From positions 1-64,000 of the forward strand of contig JAFRQD010000062.1 of NCBI GenBank assembly GCA_017428785.1: a stretch of DNA of 64,000 nt, in the 5' to 3' direction. This document shows positions 48,400-57,508 of the stretch, in pieces. A program made the translations under genes and the position numbers. A model generated the notes under the pieces. That model was given only the letters and a program-made list of their open reading frames with translations. It had not been told where the DNA came from and made no database searches. This DNA is from Bacteroidaceae bacterium (GTDB lineage: Bacteria; Bacteroidota; Bacteroidia; Bacteroidales; Bacteroidaceae). The stretch's first letter is position 1. Each line of letters begins with the position of its first letter.

Positions 48400-51300
48400 C
48401 TATTTAACCAAGATCTTCTTGCCGCCCTTGATGTAGATGCCAGATTGCTTCACAGCCTCGAGCTTGCGCCCAGAGAGGTCGTAGATGGCGTCATCGTCGT
48501 TATTGTCCTTTATCTCGTCGATGCCTGTAATGCGATCGTAAACCATGAGGATTTCCTTCAATGTCGAGCCTTCGGGACCGAAGACAATCGTGTATTCTCT
48601 TAACGTGTTCAGCCTGCCGGTGGACATCTGCAACATCATTATGGGCTGGCCGGTGGGTGTTCCCTGAATGCCTTCTATCTGTCCTCTGGCGAGGAGAATT
48701 CCATTGATTGTCCCTATATCCAGAGCCGTGGTACTTGGCATATCGTAGATGACAGAACCGTCGTTGAAGTCATACACATTGACACCAGGAACGTTGATGC
48801 CCAATAGCTTAGTGTTCCCCTGAACGAAGGTAAATGAGCTAAAGCTGACGTCCACCTTGCCGCCACCTTCTGCCGCCGGCTTTATCTTCAGCGTATTTGC
48901 CACAGGGTCGGTAACTTGCTTTTCCCCCGTCCGGTCTAAATAGATCTGCCAGAGGTTGCCGGCAAACTCCTGCTCTCCGATAACCGTCAGCTGATAGTAA
49001 ACCTTCTCGGACTTATAGTATCTGTCGCCTTCGAAGTTCGCATAGATCTTCACATCGCCGCCAGACAGAGGCGTCACTTCGCCAGTCTCGGGATTGACGG
49101 TTGCCACGCTGTTGTCCGAAGAAGTCCACTTGACCTTCACATTTGCTATTGTGTGATTAGCCCTCGGTGTAGGCGACATGAATTTCTTACCGGGACGGGT
49201 TATGTACACCTTGTTCGGCAAAAGCAGGTTGAGAGTTCCCTTGTTGAACTTGATGGTGTAGGTGATGCTGGGAGCCGTGATGTTTTCAGAGCTAATCTGG
49301 CCTTCTCCCGTGTTGACTAGATCTACGCCTACCACCTCTTGCTCGCCAGCCATCATCCAATCCAGGTCCTTCGTTGGCTTGATGGTTACCCTCATGCCGA
49401 TTACACTTATGCTGGAACAGCCAAGTTCCCAGTCAGAGGCTTTCTGAATGCTTGTTATCGGGTTGCGTCCCACGGAGGTGAAGGTGACGGTCTGCGGTGC
49501 GATGGGCTTGCCATAGGTGTATTCGAAGACGAGTTTCGTCTTGTCGGCTTTGAGGCGATAGTCGGGACCGGAGTAGTCTGTTACGCGCGTTTCCTTGTGA
49601 CTTTCATCACGTGCACAGACACGCTGCTCCATTCCCTTCACTCTTGTAGTGGCTTCGCGGATGACTGTCCATTCGCCCCAGTCGTGGCCGAGACGCTCGA
49701 GTTTATGGCCTTTGTCTGTCATCTCTCCACAGTGGTCGCAGTATCTGTCGCCATAGTAACCATCGGATGTGCAGGTCTCTTCGCGTTCGTTCTCCCAATG
49801 ACTGTTGTAGTTGATTACGCTGCCAGTTCTGGTGTCATAGTATCCATGCGCAACAGGTATTGCCTTGCCCCTGACGCTCAGATTGCAACGGGTGCAGATA
49901 AAGTCGCCACTATAGCCGCGAGCAGAAGTGTCAGTTACTTTACCAACACCGGCAATGTAATTGGTACAATAAACTGTCTGTTTTGTTCCTGGTACAGGTG
50001 TATTGGACAGAACATGACCCAGAGGAGCGATGGGCTGGCCGGGAATAGTTACCTTTCCGCAATCCAGGCAGACGCGGTCACGCTTATGTCCGTAGAGGGT
50101 ACAGGTGGGATTCATCTGGTCATTCCAGCCTTCTCTGGTGTGGTGGCATTCTTCAACTTCGGCGACTACGGTAGCAGGACCGTTAGGCATTACGAATGTG
50201 GTAGTCTGAGCAGTCGGATTACTAAATACTGTGCGTGGGACTGTAATCCAGCTATTGCCATAAGGAATGTCGCTACTTCCATCCCAGCTAACCAGGTCGT
50301 GCCACTTCTTCAGTTTCACGGGGTATGGGTAGCTGTCGTCGCCATTACCATACTGGGCGGCAATGGGGTCATAAGTAATCGTGACTGTCTCGCCTGGACG
50401 GGCATAGAACTTGTCGGCCGTTGCGCCAATCATAAGGATGGGATAGGTGCCATTGGGGAAGGTCTTATACTCACTGTAGAAACAGGTGACGCACTGCCGC
50501 GACATGGCTCCTGGATTATCCGATGTCGGAGTGCCTTTCACAGACCAGAACATCCAGGCGTGGTTCTCGTTCCTCACAGCATCGCAGGATTTGCAGCGGA
50601 AGAAGTGGTAGTCGCTGTAGCGGCCCCAATACTTGGAGTTGGGTTCGCGAGCCTTACCGCTCTGCTGTATCCACATATTATTGTCGTTGAGCGTATACCA
50701 TACGTGGGTGTGAGGCAGCTTGTCGATCTTCTCGGTCTTCGTCATGCCACACTTGGTGCATGTAATCTCCTTCTGACCAGGATGCTTCTCGGTGGCAGGC
50801 TGTGTCACTACGGTTTTGTCCCAAAGGTGGGCTTCGCGGGTGGCTGGGCTCAGCACGCCGCACTTGCAGGCGAACCAGTGCTCTGTGTTGTTGTAGCGAG
50901 GTTGGTCATACTTATGCGTGTGTCCGGGCTCAACCTTTGGAATGACGGTCTGCTTCTTGTTGAGGCAGTCCTGGCATTTCTGTTCGTACAAGCCTGTTTG
51001 GGTGTCTGTGGCAGGACGAATGAGTGTCCATTCTCCAAAGCGGTGCTTCGAGTTGGACTTCACTTCCTCGCAGCCGTCACCATTGCAATGATAGCTGTGC
51101 GTTCCGTCACCATTGTCCATATACCAGCCATACACATGCTGAGCATTCTGCTTGGCGCGTCTTGTCGTCACGCTGCCCTTGTCGTTGGTGATGACGCAAT
51201 AGTACTCATATGTATCATAGCAGGAGCAACCGAAAACAAAAACAGTCAATCTGTTAGTCGTTGCACCGCTAATCTCATCCTTGCCGCTGATATCGTAATA

Positions 51301-53193
51301 AAACGAATCTCCTTGCTTGTCCACTAACTTCGTTGGAGTAGATGAGCGTATAAGTCTGTACCATTGATAAGTCAGGTTCTTGCCTCCTGCCTTCACGGTA
51401 TAGGTGGCATAGCGTGGCACCTCGTTGTAGGCTATGTCGCTCGTCTTGCCCTCGTAGTCCTTGGGCTGGTCGATGATGTAGGGCGAGCCGTCTTCGGGTA
51501 TGGGAACATAAGGTATGGAGACTGTTCCTGTGAACTGCTCGCAGACGGCGCAGTACACGTTGGCTGTGCCGTTCAAGTGCATAAGGGGATTGGGCTCGCT
51601 CACGGTAACGGTCTGTCCTTCGGTGTGGATGGCTTTGTTGACGGCAGCGCCGCAGTCCTCGCAGACCTTCCAGTGAGCCTTGCCGTCGCTCTCCCATTCG
51701 CTGCTAATGCTGTTGTGAGCGCAGTCGGCATTGTGGTTGCACTTCTCCAGGCATTGCTCGTCTTCGTAGCACCAGTGCTCGGCAAAGTCTTCGCTCTCCA
51801 CGCAGAAGTCGTGGTCGCAACCCATCGACGAGGTGTTGGCACCGCAGCAATCGTTGCAGAGCTCGCAATATTCGCAGCGGTCGAAGCCTTCGTAGCAGTC
51901 GCCGCATTGCTGGCAGATGAAGTGGTCGGAGTCGTCCTCGAAGGAACTGTCGTCGGGGCAGTAGCCGTGTTCGCAATGGTAACCGTCGGCACAATCCTCG
52001 CACTTGCCGCAAAACTCGCAGAGTTCGTCGGGCTCGAAGCAGTTGCCGCAGTCGGAGCAGAGATGCTCGTCCCATTCGCTGCTCTCGAGACATATTTCAT
52101 GCTCGCAATGATAGTCTTGCTGGCAATCTTCGCAGAGCATGCAGTCCGGGCATTCCGTGTCCTCGGGGCAGGTTCCGCACTCGGGACAGGCATGCTCTTC
52201 GTAGTCGCCCGACAGGAGGCAATAGCCGTGCGTGCACCCCGAATCTTCAGATTTTTCGTTGCAGCATTCTTCGCAAAGGCCACAATCATCGCAAATCTCT
52301 TTGCCGGAGGCTTCTACGCAATCGCCGCACTCACCGCATATCCAATCGTTGTCTTCGCAGCAGTGGATGCAGTGTTCGCCGTCTTGCAGGCACCATTGTA
52401 TATTGTTGCCGTAGCCGAAGCAGAAGTCACATTCGGGACAATGATTCTCGTCCATATAGCATCCTTCGCAGAGGCCGCACTCGGAACATATCTCCTGGTC
52501 GCAGTTGTGGCACTCGGGGCAGTGGATGCCGTCCTCGCCGAGGTCTCCCTCGAGGCATAAACCGCAGATGTTGTGCTCCATGCAGGCGTTCTCGGCCAGA
52601 TAGGTCTCCTCGCCGGCCACAACCATGCAGCCGCCACAGTTCTCGCATTGCACTTCGGAGCAGTCTGTGCAATGCCAAACGACCATGTCGGTACAGCCGC
52701 ACTCCTTTGCACCGCTTCTGAAAGCCAGGGTACAATAGTTACAGAACATCTCGGGATACTGGGCCATCAAACTCTCCCAACAGGAATCACACGTGCGGAA
52801 TCCGAGGCCTAAATCGTAGCTCTCATCGTCGTCCAAACAGGCTCCGCAGTCGGCACAGTGATGGCGGGTATAGCATTCGTCGTTGCCATTTTCGCTGCAA
52901 TAGCCGCATTCTTCGCAGAAGTTTTCCATCAGATTGTTCTCGATGTCACTCCAGATATCCGATGCATACTCTGTAAACGGGTCATAATCTTGTTCTTCGC
53001 CATAGCGGGCTCCGCACTCCTCACAGGCAAAGCACAGATACACCGTTCCTTCCCCGTCGGCATAGGACTCGTGAACCCAGTAGTCGTCGGGTGTCCAGGC
53101 AAAGGCCATGCCCGTATGCAGGAGCAGCAGCGTCAGAATAGCGAGGATGCTCCTCCCTGGCGGCATCCAGCGCTTAGCAGTTGTCGTTTTCAT
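48400..53193 (-). CDS. Giant secreted protein with an extremely cysteine-rich N-terminal half
   Basis: A 1597-residue secreted protein. Residues 1-32 form a signal peptide (RSILAILTLLLLHTGMAFA). Residues about 50-500 contain roughly 80 Cys by my count, mostly as CxxC and CxxCxxC knuckles separated by acidic Glu/Asp-rich spacers (for example CPECDFCFGYGNN, CGECGDCVEASGKEICDDC). From about 500 to 1150 come Ig-like segments and repeats of the form HxWGEWTVI...RxCxxC. A BIG2-like module follows (VKWTSSDNSVATVNPETGEV). The tail DLSGRKLEAVKQSGIYIKGG plus KKILVK is type IX-like. No known family was recognised for the Cys-rich part; metal binding or disulfide-rich surface structure is possible. Confidence 0.78.
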   Translation of the reverse strand: MKTTTAKRWMPPGRSILAILTLLLLHTGMAFAWTPDDYWVHESYADGEGTVYLCFACEECGARYGEEQDYDPFTEYASDIWSDIENNLMENFCEECGYCSENGNDECYTRHHCADCGACLDDDESYDLGLGFRTCDSCWESLMAQYPEMFCNYCTLAFRSGAKECGCTDMVVWHCTDCSEVQCENCGGCMVVAGEETYLAENACMEHNICGLCLEGDLGEDGIHCPECHNCDQEICSECGLCEGCYMDENHCPECDFCFGYGNNIQWCLQDGEHCIHCCEDNDWICGECGDCVEASGKEICDDCGLCEECCNEKSEDSGCTHGYCLLSGDYEEHACPECGTCPEDTECPDCMLCEDCQQDYHCEHEICLESSEWDEHLCSDCGNCFEPDELCEFCGKCEDCADGYHCEHGYCPDDSSFEDDSDHFICQQCGDCYEGFDRCEYCELCNDCCGANTSSMGCDHDFCVESEDFAEHWCYEDEQCLEKCNHNADCAHNSISSEWESDGKAHWKVCEDCGAAVNKAIHTEGQTVTVSEPNPLMHLNGTANVYCAVCEQFTGTVSIPYVPIPEDGSPYIIDQPKDYEGKTSDIAYNEVPRYATYTVKAGGKNLTYQWYRLIRSSTPTKLVDKQGDSFYYDISGKDEISGATTNRLTVFVFGCSCYDTYEYYCVITNDKGSVTTRRAKQNAQHVYGWYMDNGDGTHSYHCNGDGCEEVKSNSKHRFGEWTLIRPATDTQTGLYEQKCQDCLNKKQTVIPKVEPGHTHKYDQPRYNNTEHWFACKCGVLSPATREAHLWDKTVVTQPATEKHPGQKEITCTKCGMTKTEKIDKLPHTHVWYTLNDNNMWIQQSGKAREPNSKYWGRYSDYHFFRCKSCDAVRNENHAWMFWSVKGTPTSDNPGAMSRQCVTCFYSEYKTFPNGTYPILMIGATADKFYARPGETVTITYDPIAAQYGNGDDSYPYPVKLKKWHDLVSWDGSSDIPYGNSWITVPRTVFSNPTAQTTTFVMPNGPATVVAEVEECHHTREGWNDQMNPTCTLYGHKRDRVCLDCGKVTIPGQPIAPLGHVLSNTPVPGTKQTVYCTNYIAGVGKVTDTSARGYSGDFICTRCNLSVRGKAIPVAHGYYDTRTGSVINYNSHWENEREETCTSDGYYGDRYCDHCGEMTDKGHKLERLGHDWGEWTVIREATTRVKGMEQRVCARDESHKETRVTDYSGPDYRLKADKTKLVFEYTYGKPIAPQTVTFTSVGRNPITSIQKASDWELGCSSISVIGMRVTIKPTKDLDWMMAGEQEVVGVDLVNTGEGQISSENITAPSITYTIKFNKGTLNLLLPNKVYITRPGKKFMSPTPRANHTIANVKVKWTSSDNSVATVNPETGEVTPLSGGDVKIYANFEGDRYYKSEKVYYQLTVIGEQEFAGNLWQIYLDRTGEKQVTDPVANTLKIKPAAEGGGKVDVSFSSFTFVQGNTKLLGINVPGVNVYDFNDGSVIYDMPSTTALDIGTINGILLARGQIEGIQGTPTGQPIMMLQMSTGRLNTLREYTIVFGPEGSTLKEILMVYDRITGIDEIKDNNDDDAIYDLSGRKLEAVKQSGIYIKGGKKILVK

Positions 53194-53311
53194 AGCTGTA
53201 TAAGTTTAGGGGTTATATGTAAGTGAATTTGTGGGTTAGCGTGTAGGAATAGAAGCATGGGAAGGGCGATGTGGTTATTCTTGCCACAGCCTTTATAAGT
53301 GTTTCTGCTTG

Positions 53312-53319
53312 CAAAGATA
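53312..53319 (-). promoter_or_regulatory. -7 box (TATCTTTG) for the Cys-rich gene
   Basis: CAAAGATA on the plus strand reads TATCTTTG, 119 bp upstream of the 53193 start, implying a long leader. Confidence 0.65.
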
Positions 53320-53514
53320 AACAAAAATGTTAATTTTTCCTTGTTTGATTGAAAAAAAGTGAATGGTTTCTGCTGTAAAACACAGAAAGGACTACAGGGA
53401 AAGGGTTATTTAACCGTTAAATTCTTATTATTGGTGTCTGCGGAAACGGCTTGCAGGGCTCTGCATATCCCATCTCGGCCCTCGGTCACTCCTTTCCTTA
53501 AGGGCGGAGAGCAC

Positions 53515-53640
53515 AACTTCCCTTACTCCCCTCCCATTCCCAAAAGGGGAGGGGCAGAGCGAAGCGAGGGGTGGGGTGAAAGATACCCCACTTTTGCATA
53601 CCCCAACCATGCCTCTCTTCTTTATAGGGAGGGGAGTTGG
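53515..53640. repeat. CCCCTCCC-type palindromic repeats
   Basis: CTCCCCTCCCATTCCCAAAA then GGGGAGGGGCAGAGCGAAGC GAGGGGTGGGGTG occur first, and CCTCTCTTCTTTATAGGGAG GGGAG next. With the 22-bp array and the promoter they fill the 53194-53818 gap, where no gene is seen. Confidence 0.75.
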
Positions 53641-53711
53641 AATGCAAATCGCGTATCTGTTTGTGGATGAGTGTCTTATGTGGACCTTTCGGATGCCGTA
53701 TGGGGAGCCTG

Positions 53712-53799
53712 AAAACGCCGCGTGCGGCGTTGGCAATTTCCGCGTGCGGCGATGGCAATCCCCGCGTGCGGCGTTGGCCATTTCCGCAGGCGGCGTTTT
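53712..53799. repeat. 22-bp GC-rich tandem repeat (family 1, copy F)
   Basis: Four units with core CCGCGTGCGGCG, bounded by AAAACGCC and GGCGTTTT, ending 20 bp from the CotH gene stop at 53819. Confidence 0.85.
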
Positions 53800-53818
53800 C
53801 AAACCCTCTGTAGGGGGG

Positions 53819-55804
53819 TTATTTCACCAGCACTTTTTGTGTATTTCCGTTGATGCTGATGATGTGGATTCCCGATTTCAGCAGCGGCCCTTCTTCCCCG
53901 CTGATGCCCTGTGCTTCGAGTCTTCCTTGTGTGGAGAAGACATAGTAGGGCGTGCCTCCCGGAATGCCGCTGATGAAGATGCGACGCCCCCAGACATGTA
54001 TCTCTGCCCTCGACCATTGCTCATTGACCGTAGGCCGTTGGCTCGTGGCGAAGGCTTCCTCGTTGTATTTCAGCTTGTTGTCCATCCATGCGATGCGTCG
54101 CTCCAAGTAGTCCTTGACGTTCTGCACCTCGGCTTCGTAGCTGCCCCATAGCTTCGGGTTCTGATGGACCTTCTTGTTCATGATGGGCCATCGGATGAAA
54201 TTGAGCCTTTGCGACTCCATCAGCTCGTTTGCCATGCTGTCGACATAAGCCTGCAATTCCCTGACGTTGATGCCGTTGAAGTAGCGGACATTCGCCCACA
54301 TCTCTTGCAGCGCGGCTGCTGCGCTATAGTCTGATATCAGCATGCGGTCCACCAGAGTCTTGAAGTTGCCCGCATAGGAGCCTTTGGTGCGATAGATGTA
54401 GTCCGAGAGGTTGCAGATGGGGTAGGTGCGGTCGTCGTTCTCGAAGGCGAGGTCGAAGTCCCAGACAGGCTCCACGAAAAACTGCGTCTCGTAGCGGTCC
54501 TTGTACATGTAGGTGCTCCAGTAGGTGTCGGTGTTGCCGGAGAATTCTCCAACGATGAAATGCCTCAGGAAGCTTGGCATGTTGAGGTATTGCCGATAGC
54601 CCCGCTCTGGGTCTTTCCAGTAGCTCTTGTAGAGCGTGTTCTCGAAGGCGCCGTAGTATTGCTTGATGTAGTTGAACTGCAGCGACAGGATGTCGTCGGC
54701 GTCGGGGTACTTGACGGTGACCGGCGTGTTGCGGTTGGAGGTGAAGTGCTTGGGCTCTCTCGAGGCGTAGGCATCAATCTCAATGAGGTAGCCGCCGGTG
54801 AGCATGTCGCCCTCCGTGCAGGTGCTGTCCATCTCGTAGATGTCCACGCGGTGCGGGCGGATGTCGATGGCGTCGCAGAACTGGTAGCAGCCCTTGTACT
54901 CGCCGTTCATGAAGACATCGACAGGCTGGCAGTATGGCGTGAAGCCGATGCCCACGCGCTTGCTTATCTCGAATGCCAGGCAGTTGCGCAGCAAGGTCTT
55001 GTCGCCATAGTTGTTGATGAGCGTCCATTTCCTCGCTAGGGCTTTTGCGTTGAGAGGGCGGCGCTTCTCGCTGAACTTGATGCGATAAGGCTTCTTGGGG
55101 TGCGTCATCGAGTTGTTGCCTCTGAGGCGCGACGTGCCGTCCTGCTCGAGGATGGTCTTGCCGTCGTTCGAGATGATGCTGATGTTCGACTCAAGTTCGT
55201 TGACCTTGTCGACAGGATCGCTGCCCGATGCGGTGTGTATGACGACTGTCGGCAGGTTCGTTACCTGGTAGAACTGGCTGTCGTCGCCTGTCGAGTCGTA
55301 CCCCCAGAACTCCAGCTCCGCCATCGTGCTGCGCGTGCCTTCGATGCCTTTGTAGCGGACATAGCGGAAGGCCCGCGAGACATTCACGTCGGTGTATGTC
55401 ATCTCCCAGGAAGGCGCCTCCTCCTTTATCATGAAGAGAGGCAGGGCGTCGGAGAAGTCGGGCTGGTTGGCGCCTTCAAAGAGGCCGAGCAAAGTGCGAT
55501 CGGGGCCATTGCTGCGCGTGCTTGCGGCAAAGCCAATCCTCGTGATGATGTATGTGTTCCCGAGGTCGAGCCCCACCCAGCCACCGCTCGTAGAGGACGC
55601 AGCGAAGTAGGTCGTAAGGTCTCCGTCGAACGCCCATGGACCGATGTTCACGGTGGAAGAACTGCCGCCGGTGCTGTAGTTGTAGCCTTTCGGCGTGCCA
55701 ATGACCGTGCCCGTCAGCTTGTGTCCTAACGGGAAGGCAGGCAGGCTGACAAGAAGGAGGAGGAAAAAGAAGAGCCCTCTGTTAGTATGTGATCTCTTGT
55801 GCAT
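53819..55804 (-). CDS. Secreted CotH kinase family protein with discoidin-like N-terminus
   Basis: A 661-residue exported protein. The start at 55804 gives MHKRSHTNRGLFFFLLLLVS; a longer frame begins at 55834. Residues about 30-170 are an F5/8C-like module (WAFDGDLTTYFAASSTSGGW, FRYVRYKGIEGT). The CotH kinase-like region is about 190-560, with SRLRGNNSMTHPKKPYRIKF, KWTLINNYGDKTLLRNCLAF, VFMNGEYKGCYQFCDAIDI and VWDFDLAFENDDR. CotH proteins are atypical secreted protein kinases in spores and fungi. The sequence is paralogous to the C-terminal part of the channel fusion at 59434. It overlaps the GH43 gene by 23 bp. Confidence 0.87.
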   Translation of the reverse strand: MHKRSHTNRGLFFFLLLLVSLPAFPLGHKLTGTVIGTPKGYNYSTGGSSSTVNIGPWAFDGDLTTYFAASSTSGGWVGLDLGNTYIITRIGFAASTRSNGPDRTLLGLFEGANQPDFSDALPLFMIKEEAPSWEMTYTDVNVSRAFRYVRYKGIEGTRSTMAELEFWGYDSTGDDSQFYQVTNLPTVVIHTASGSDPVDKVNELESNISIISNDGKTILEQDGTSRLRGNNSMTHPKKPYRIKFSEKRRPLNAKALARKWTLINNYGDKTLLRNCLAFEISKRVGIGFTPYCQPVDVFMNGEYKGCYQFCDAIDIRPHRVDIYEMDSTCTEGDMLTGGYLIEIDAYASREPKHFTSNRNTPVTVKYPDADDILSLQFNYIKQYYGAFENTLYKSYWKDPERGYRQYLNMPSFLRHFIVGEFSGNTDTYWSTYMYKDRYETQFFVEPVWDFDLAFENDDRTYPICNLSDYIYRTKGSYAGNFKTLVDRMLISDYSAAAALQEMWANVRYFNGINVRELQAYVDSMANELMESQRLNFIRWPIMNKKVHQNPKLWGSYEAEVQNVKDYLERRIAWMDNKLKYNEEAFATSQRPTVNEQWSRAEIHVWGRRIFISGIPGGTPYYVFSTQGRLEAQGISGEEGPLLKSGIHIISINGNTQKVLVK

Positions 55805-56891
55805 CAGTCGTTGGTCCCTCGACCGTGAGGACACCGTTCTCGTCGATGTTGATCTTGTCCATCAGGACGACGCGTTCTCCCGGATTGCTTGTCATGCGAC
55901 CGTGATAGACGCAGTAGCGATTGCCATCGGGCATCGTAATCACCATGTTGTGGCCTGTGCCCATCACCTTGCCGCCGCGGCTCACGTTCTCCTGCAGCAC
56001 AGGATTGTTCTCTGCCTTCGTGAAGGGACCGAGTGGGTTGTCGGCTGTGGCATAACCTACTGCATAGTACTGTCCGCCATAGTGGTTCGCGCTATACATT
56101 ATATAATATGTGTCGCCTTCGCGGAAGAGGTAGCTGCCTTCCGTCCAGCGGCGGTTCACCTCGCCATGCGTGGCGCTGCGGCTCTCCCATTCGCTCTGCT
56201 TGTCTTCAAGTTCTGTAGGCGGACAGAGCAGCAGCACAGGCTCTCCGATGACGCCACTGAAGTCGGGCTTCAGCTCGACGCCATAGACCCAGCTCTCCTC
56301 TATCTCCTGGAAGTTGCCGGCCTGGCGCAGGCTGTCTGCTATCTCGCTCTCCACGGCATGCTTATAGCAGCAGCGGCTGAAGTAGAGATAGCACTTGCCA
56401 GTCTTGTCGTCGAAGTAAACATTGGCATCGATGATGGGATAGGGGGGATTGAAGACAGGGCGGTCGTAGAGGTCCTTGAAGGGGCCTGCAGGAGAATCGC
56501 TGACGGCCACACCGATCTTGAAGTTCTCGCCTTCGTGCGTCGGGTTCTCTCTGTAGTTGGAACTATAGAAGAGATAGTACTTGCCACCACGCTCGTAAAC
56601 CTCCGGCGCCCAAAAGCAGTCGAGGTTCCACTGGTTGGGGCTGCCGCCTTTATACACTTGTCCGCACGAGTCCCACTCTACGAGGTCGTCGCTCACAAAG
56701 GCTTCGAAGCCGTCGCCGAGCGAAGTGCCGTACATGTAGTAACGCCCGTCGCTGGCATGCAGCAGGAAGGGGTCGCCGAACTTCAGCGGGATGGGGTTCG
56801 TCACGGTGCTTGTCTTCATCTCGGCCTCCTTGCCAGTATTGCAAGCGAGGAAGCATAGGCACAGAAGGGCCATTAAGAGTTTAGAGTTCAT
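55782..56891 (-). CDS. Glycoside hydrolase family 43 lipoprotein
   Basis: A 369-residue five-bladed beta-propeller glycosidase. The lipobox is LCLCFLAC (Cys at 17). The catalytic triad of GH43 is suggested by Asp in KFGDPFLLHASDGRYYMYGT, Asp in PIIDANVYFDDKTG and Glu in RRWTEGSYLFREGDTYYIMY. FWAPEVYERGGKYYLFYSSN is the typical second blade. It likely acts on arabinan, xylan or a related sugar; the substrate cannot be told. It is encoded 21 bp after the gamma-carbonic anhydrase gene and overlaps the CotH gene, so it belongs to the operon. Confidence 0.9.
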   Translation of the reverse strand: MNSKLLMALLCLCFLACNTGKEAEMKTSTVTNPIPLKFGDPFLLHASDGRYYMYGTSLGDGFEAFVSDDLVEWDSCGQVYKGGSPNQWNLDCFWAPEVYERGGKYYLFYSSNYRENPTHEGENFKIGVAVSDSPAGPFKDLYDRPVFNPPYPIIDANVYFDDKTGKCYLYFSRCCYKHAVESEIADSLRQAGNFQEIEESWVYGVELKPDFSGVIGEPVLLLCPPTELEDKQSEWESRSATHGEVNRRWTEGSYLFREGDTYYIMYSANHYGGQYYAVGYATADNPLGPFTKAENNPVLQENVSRGGKVMGTGHNMVITMPDGNRYCVYHGRMTSNPGERVVLMDKINIDENGVLTVEGPTTDAQEITY

Positions 56892-56912
56892 AGTTTAGGG
56901 TTAAGAGTTATC

Positions 56913-57491
56913 CTAGATTGGTTTATAGTCTTCGCTGGTTGTCACTGTTTGCGTGTTCCTTGGGTCGCTGTCGGCTTCGCGGAACCAGTCGCTGTATTCG
57001 ATGTAGTGGCGTGCGTAGGTCTTGTTCAGGGCTTGAGCCTGCTCGGCGTCAACCTTCTTGATGAATTTGGCAGGCACGCCGCCCCAGAGCTCGCCGTCGC
57101 CTATCTGTGTGTTGCTGAGCACGAGCGCTCCTGCTGCTACGATGGCGCCTTTGCCCACCACGGCGTGGTCGAGCACCGTTGCGCCCATGCCGACGAGCGC
57201 TCCGTCCTGCACTTCGCAGCCATGCAGGGTGACGCAGTGGCCGATGGTCACGTCGTCGCCCAGGATGCAAGGCGCTTTGCCGTTGAGCGTATGGATGCAC
57301 GAGTTGTCCTGGATGTTCGTGCGGTTTCCTATCTTGACGAAATGTACGTCGCCTCGCACGACGGCGTTGAACCAGACGGTGCAGTCGTCGCCCATCTCCA
57401 CATCGCCCACTATCACGGCGCCTTCGCTGAAGTAACAGTGCTTGCCGAATCGGGGAGCGGGCATCCCCTTGAGTGTTTTGATTATTGCCAT
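56913..57491 (-). CDS. Gamma-class carbonic anhydrase family protein
   Basis: A 192-residue left-handed beta-helix protein. The start at 57491 (MAIIKTLKGMPAPRFGKHCY) follows the XPP stop by 17 bp. Hexapeptide repeats dominate the sequence. The zinc ligands of the family are visible as His in VRGDVHFVKIG and the pair in TIGHCVTLHGCEV. GGVPAKFIKKVD and an alpha-helical end complete the fold. Activity as carbonic anhydrase is not assured; many family members are transferase-like or of unknown role. Confidence 0.88.
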   Translation of the reverse strand: MAIIKTLKGMPAPRFGKHCYFSEGAVIVGDVEMGDDCTVWFNAVVRGDVHFVKIGNRTNIQDNSCIHTLNGKAPCILGDDVTIGHCVTLHGCEVQDGALVGMGATVLDHAVVGKGAIVAAGALVLSNTQIGDGELWGGVPAKFIKKVDAEQAQALNKTYARHYIEYSDWFREADSDPRNTQTVTTSEDYKPI

Positions 57492-57508
57492 AGATGTTGA
57501 TGATTTTG

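Noticed and set aside
51364-52560. Plus-strand frame (398 codons, Ala/Val-rich) opposite the Cys-rich gene
   Set aside because: The Ala/Val bias is what antisense of Cys/Glu-rich codons gives. The minus-strand product has a signal peptide, a promoter and a sorting tail.
53819-56891. A polysaccharide utilisation locus around GH43 and CotH
   Set aside because: No SusC, SusD or sensor gene accompanies them, and neighbours are an aminopeptidase and a carbonic anhydrase-like protein.
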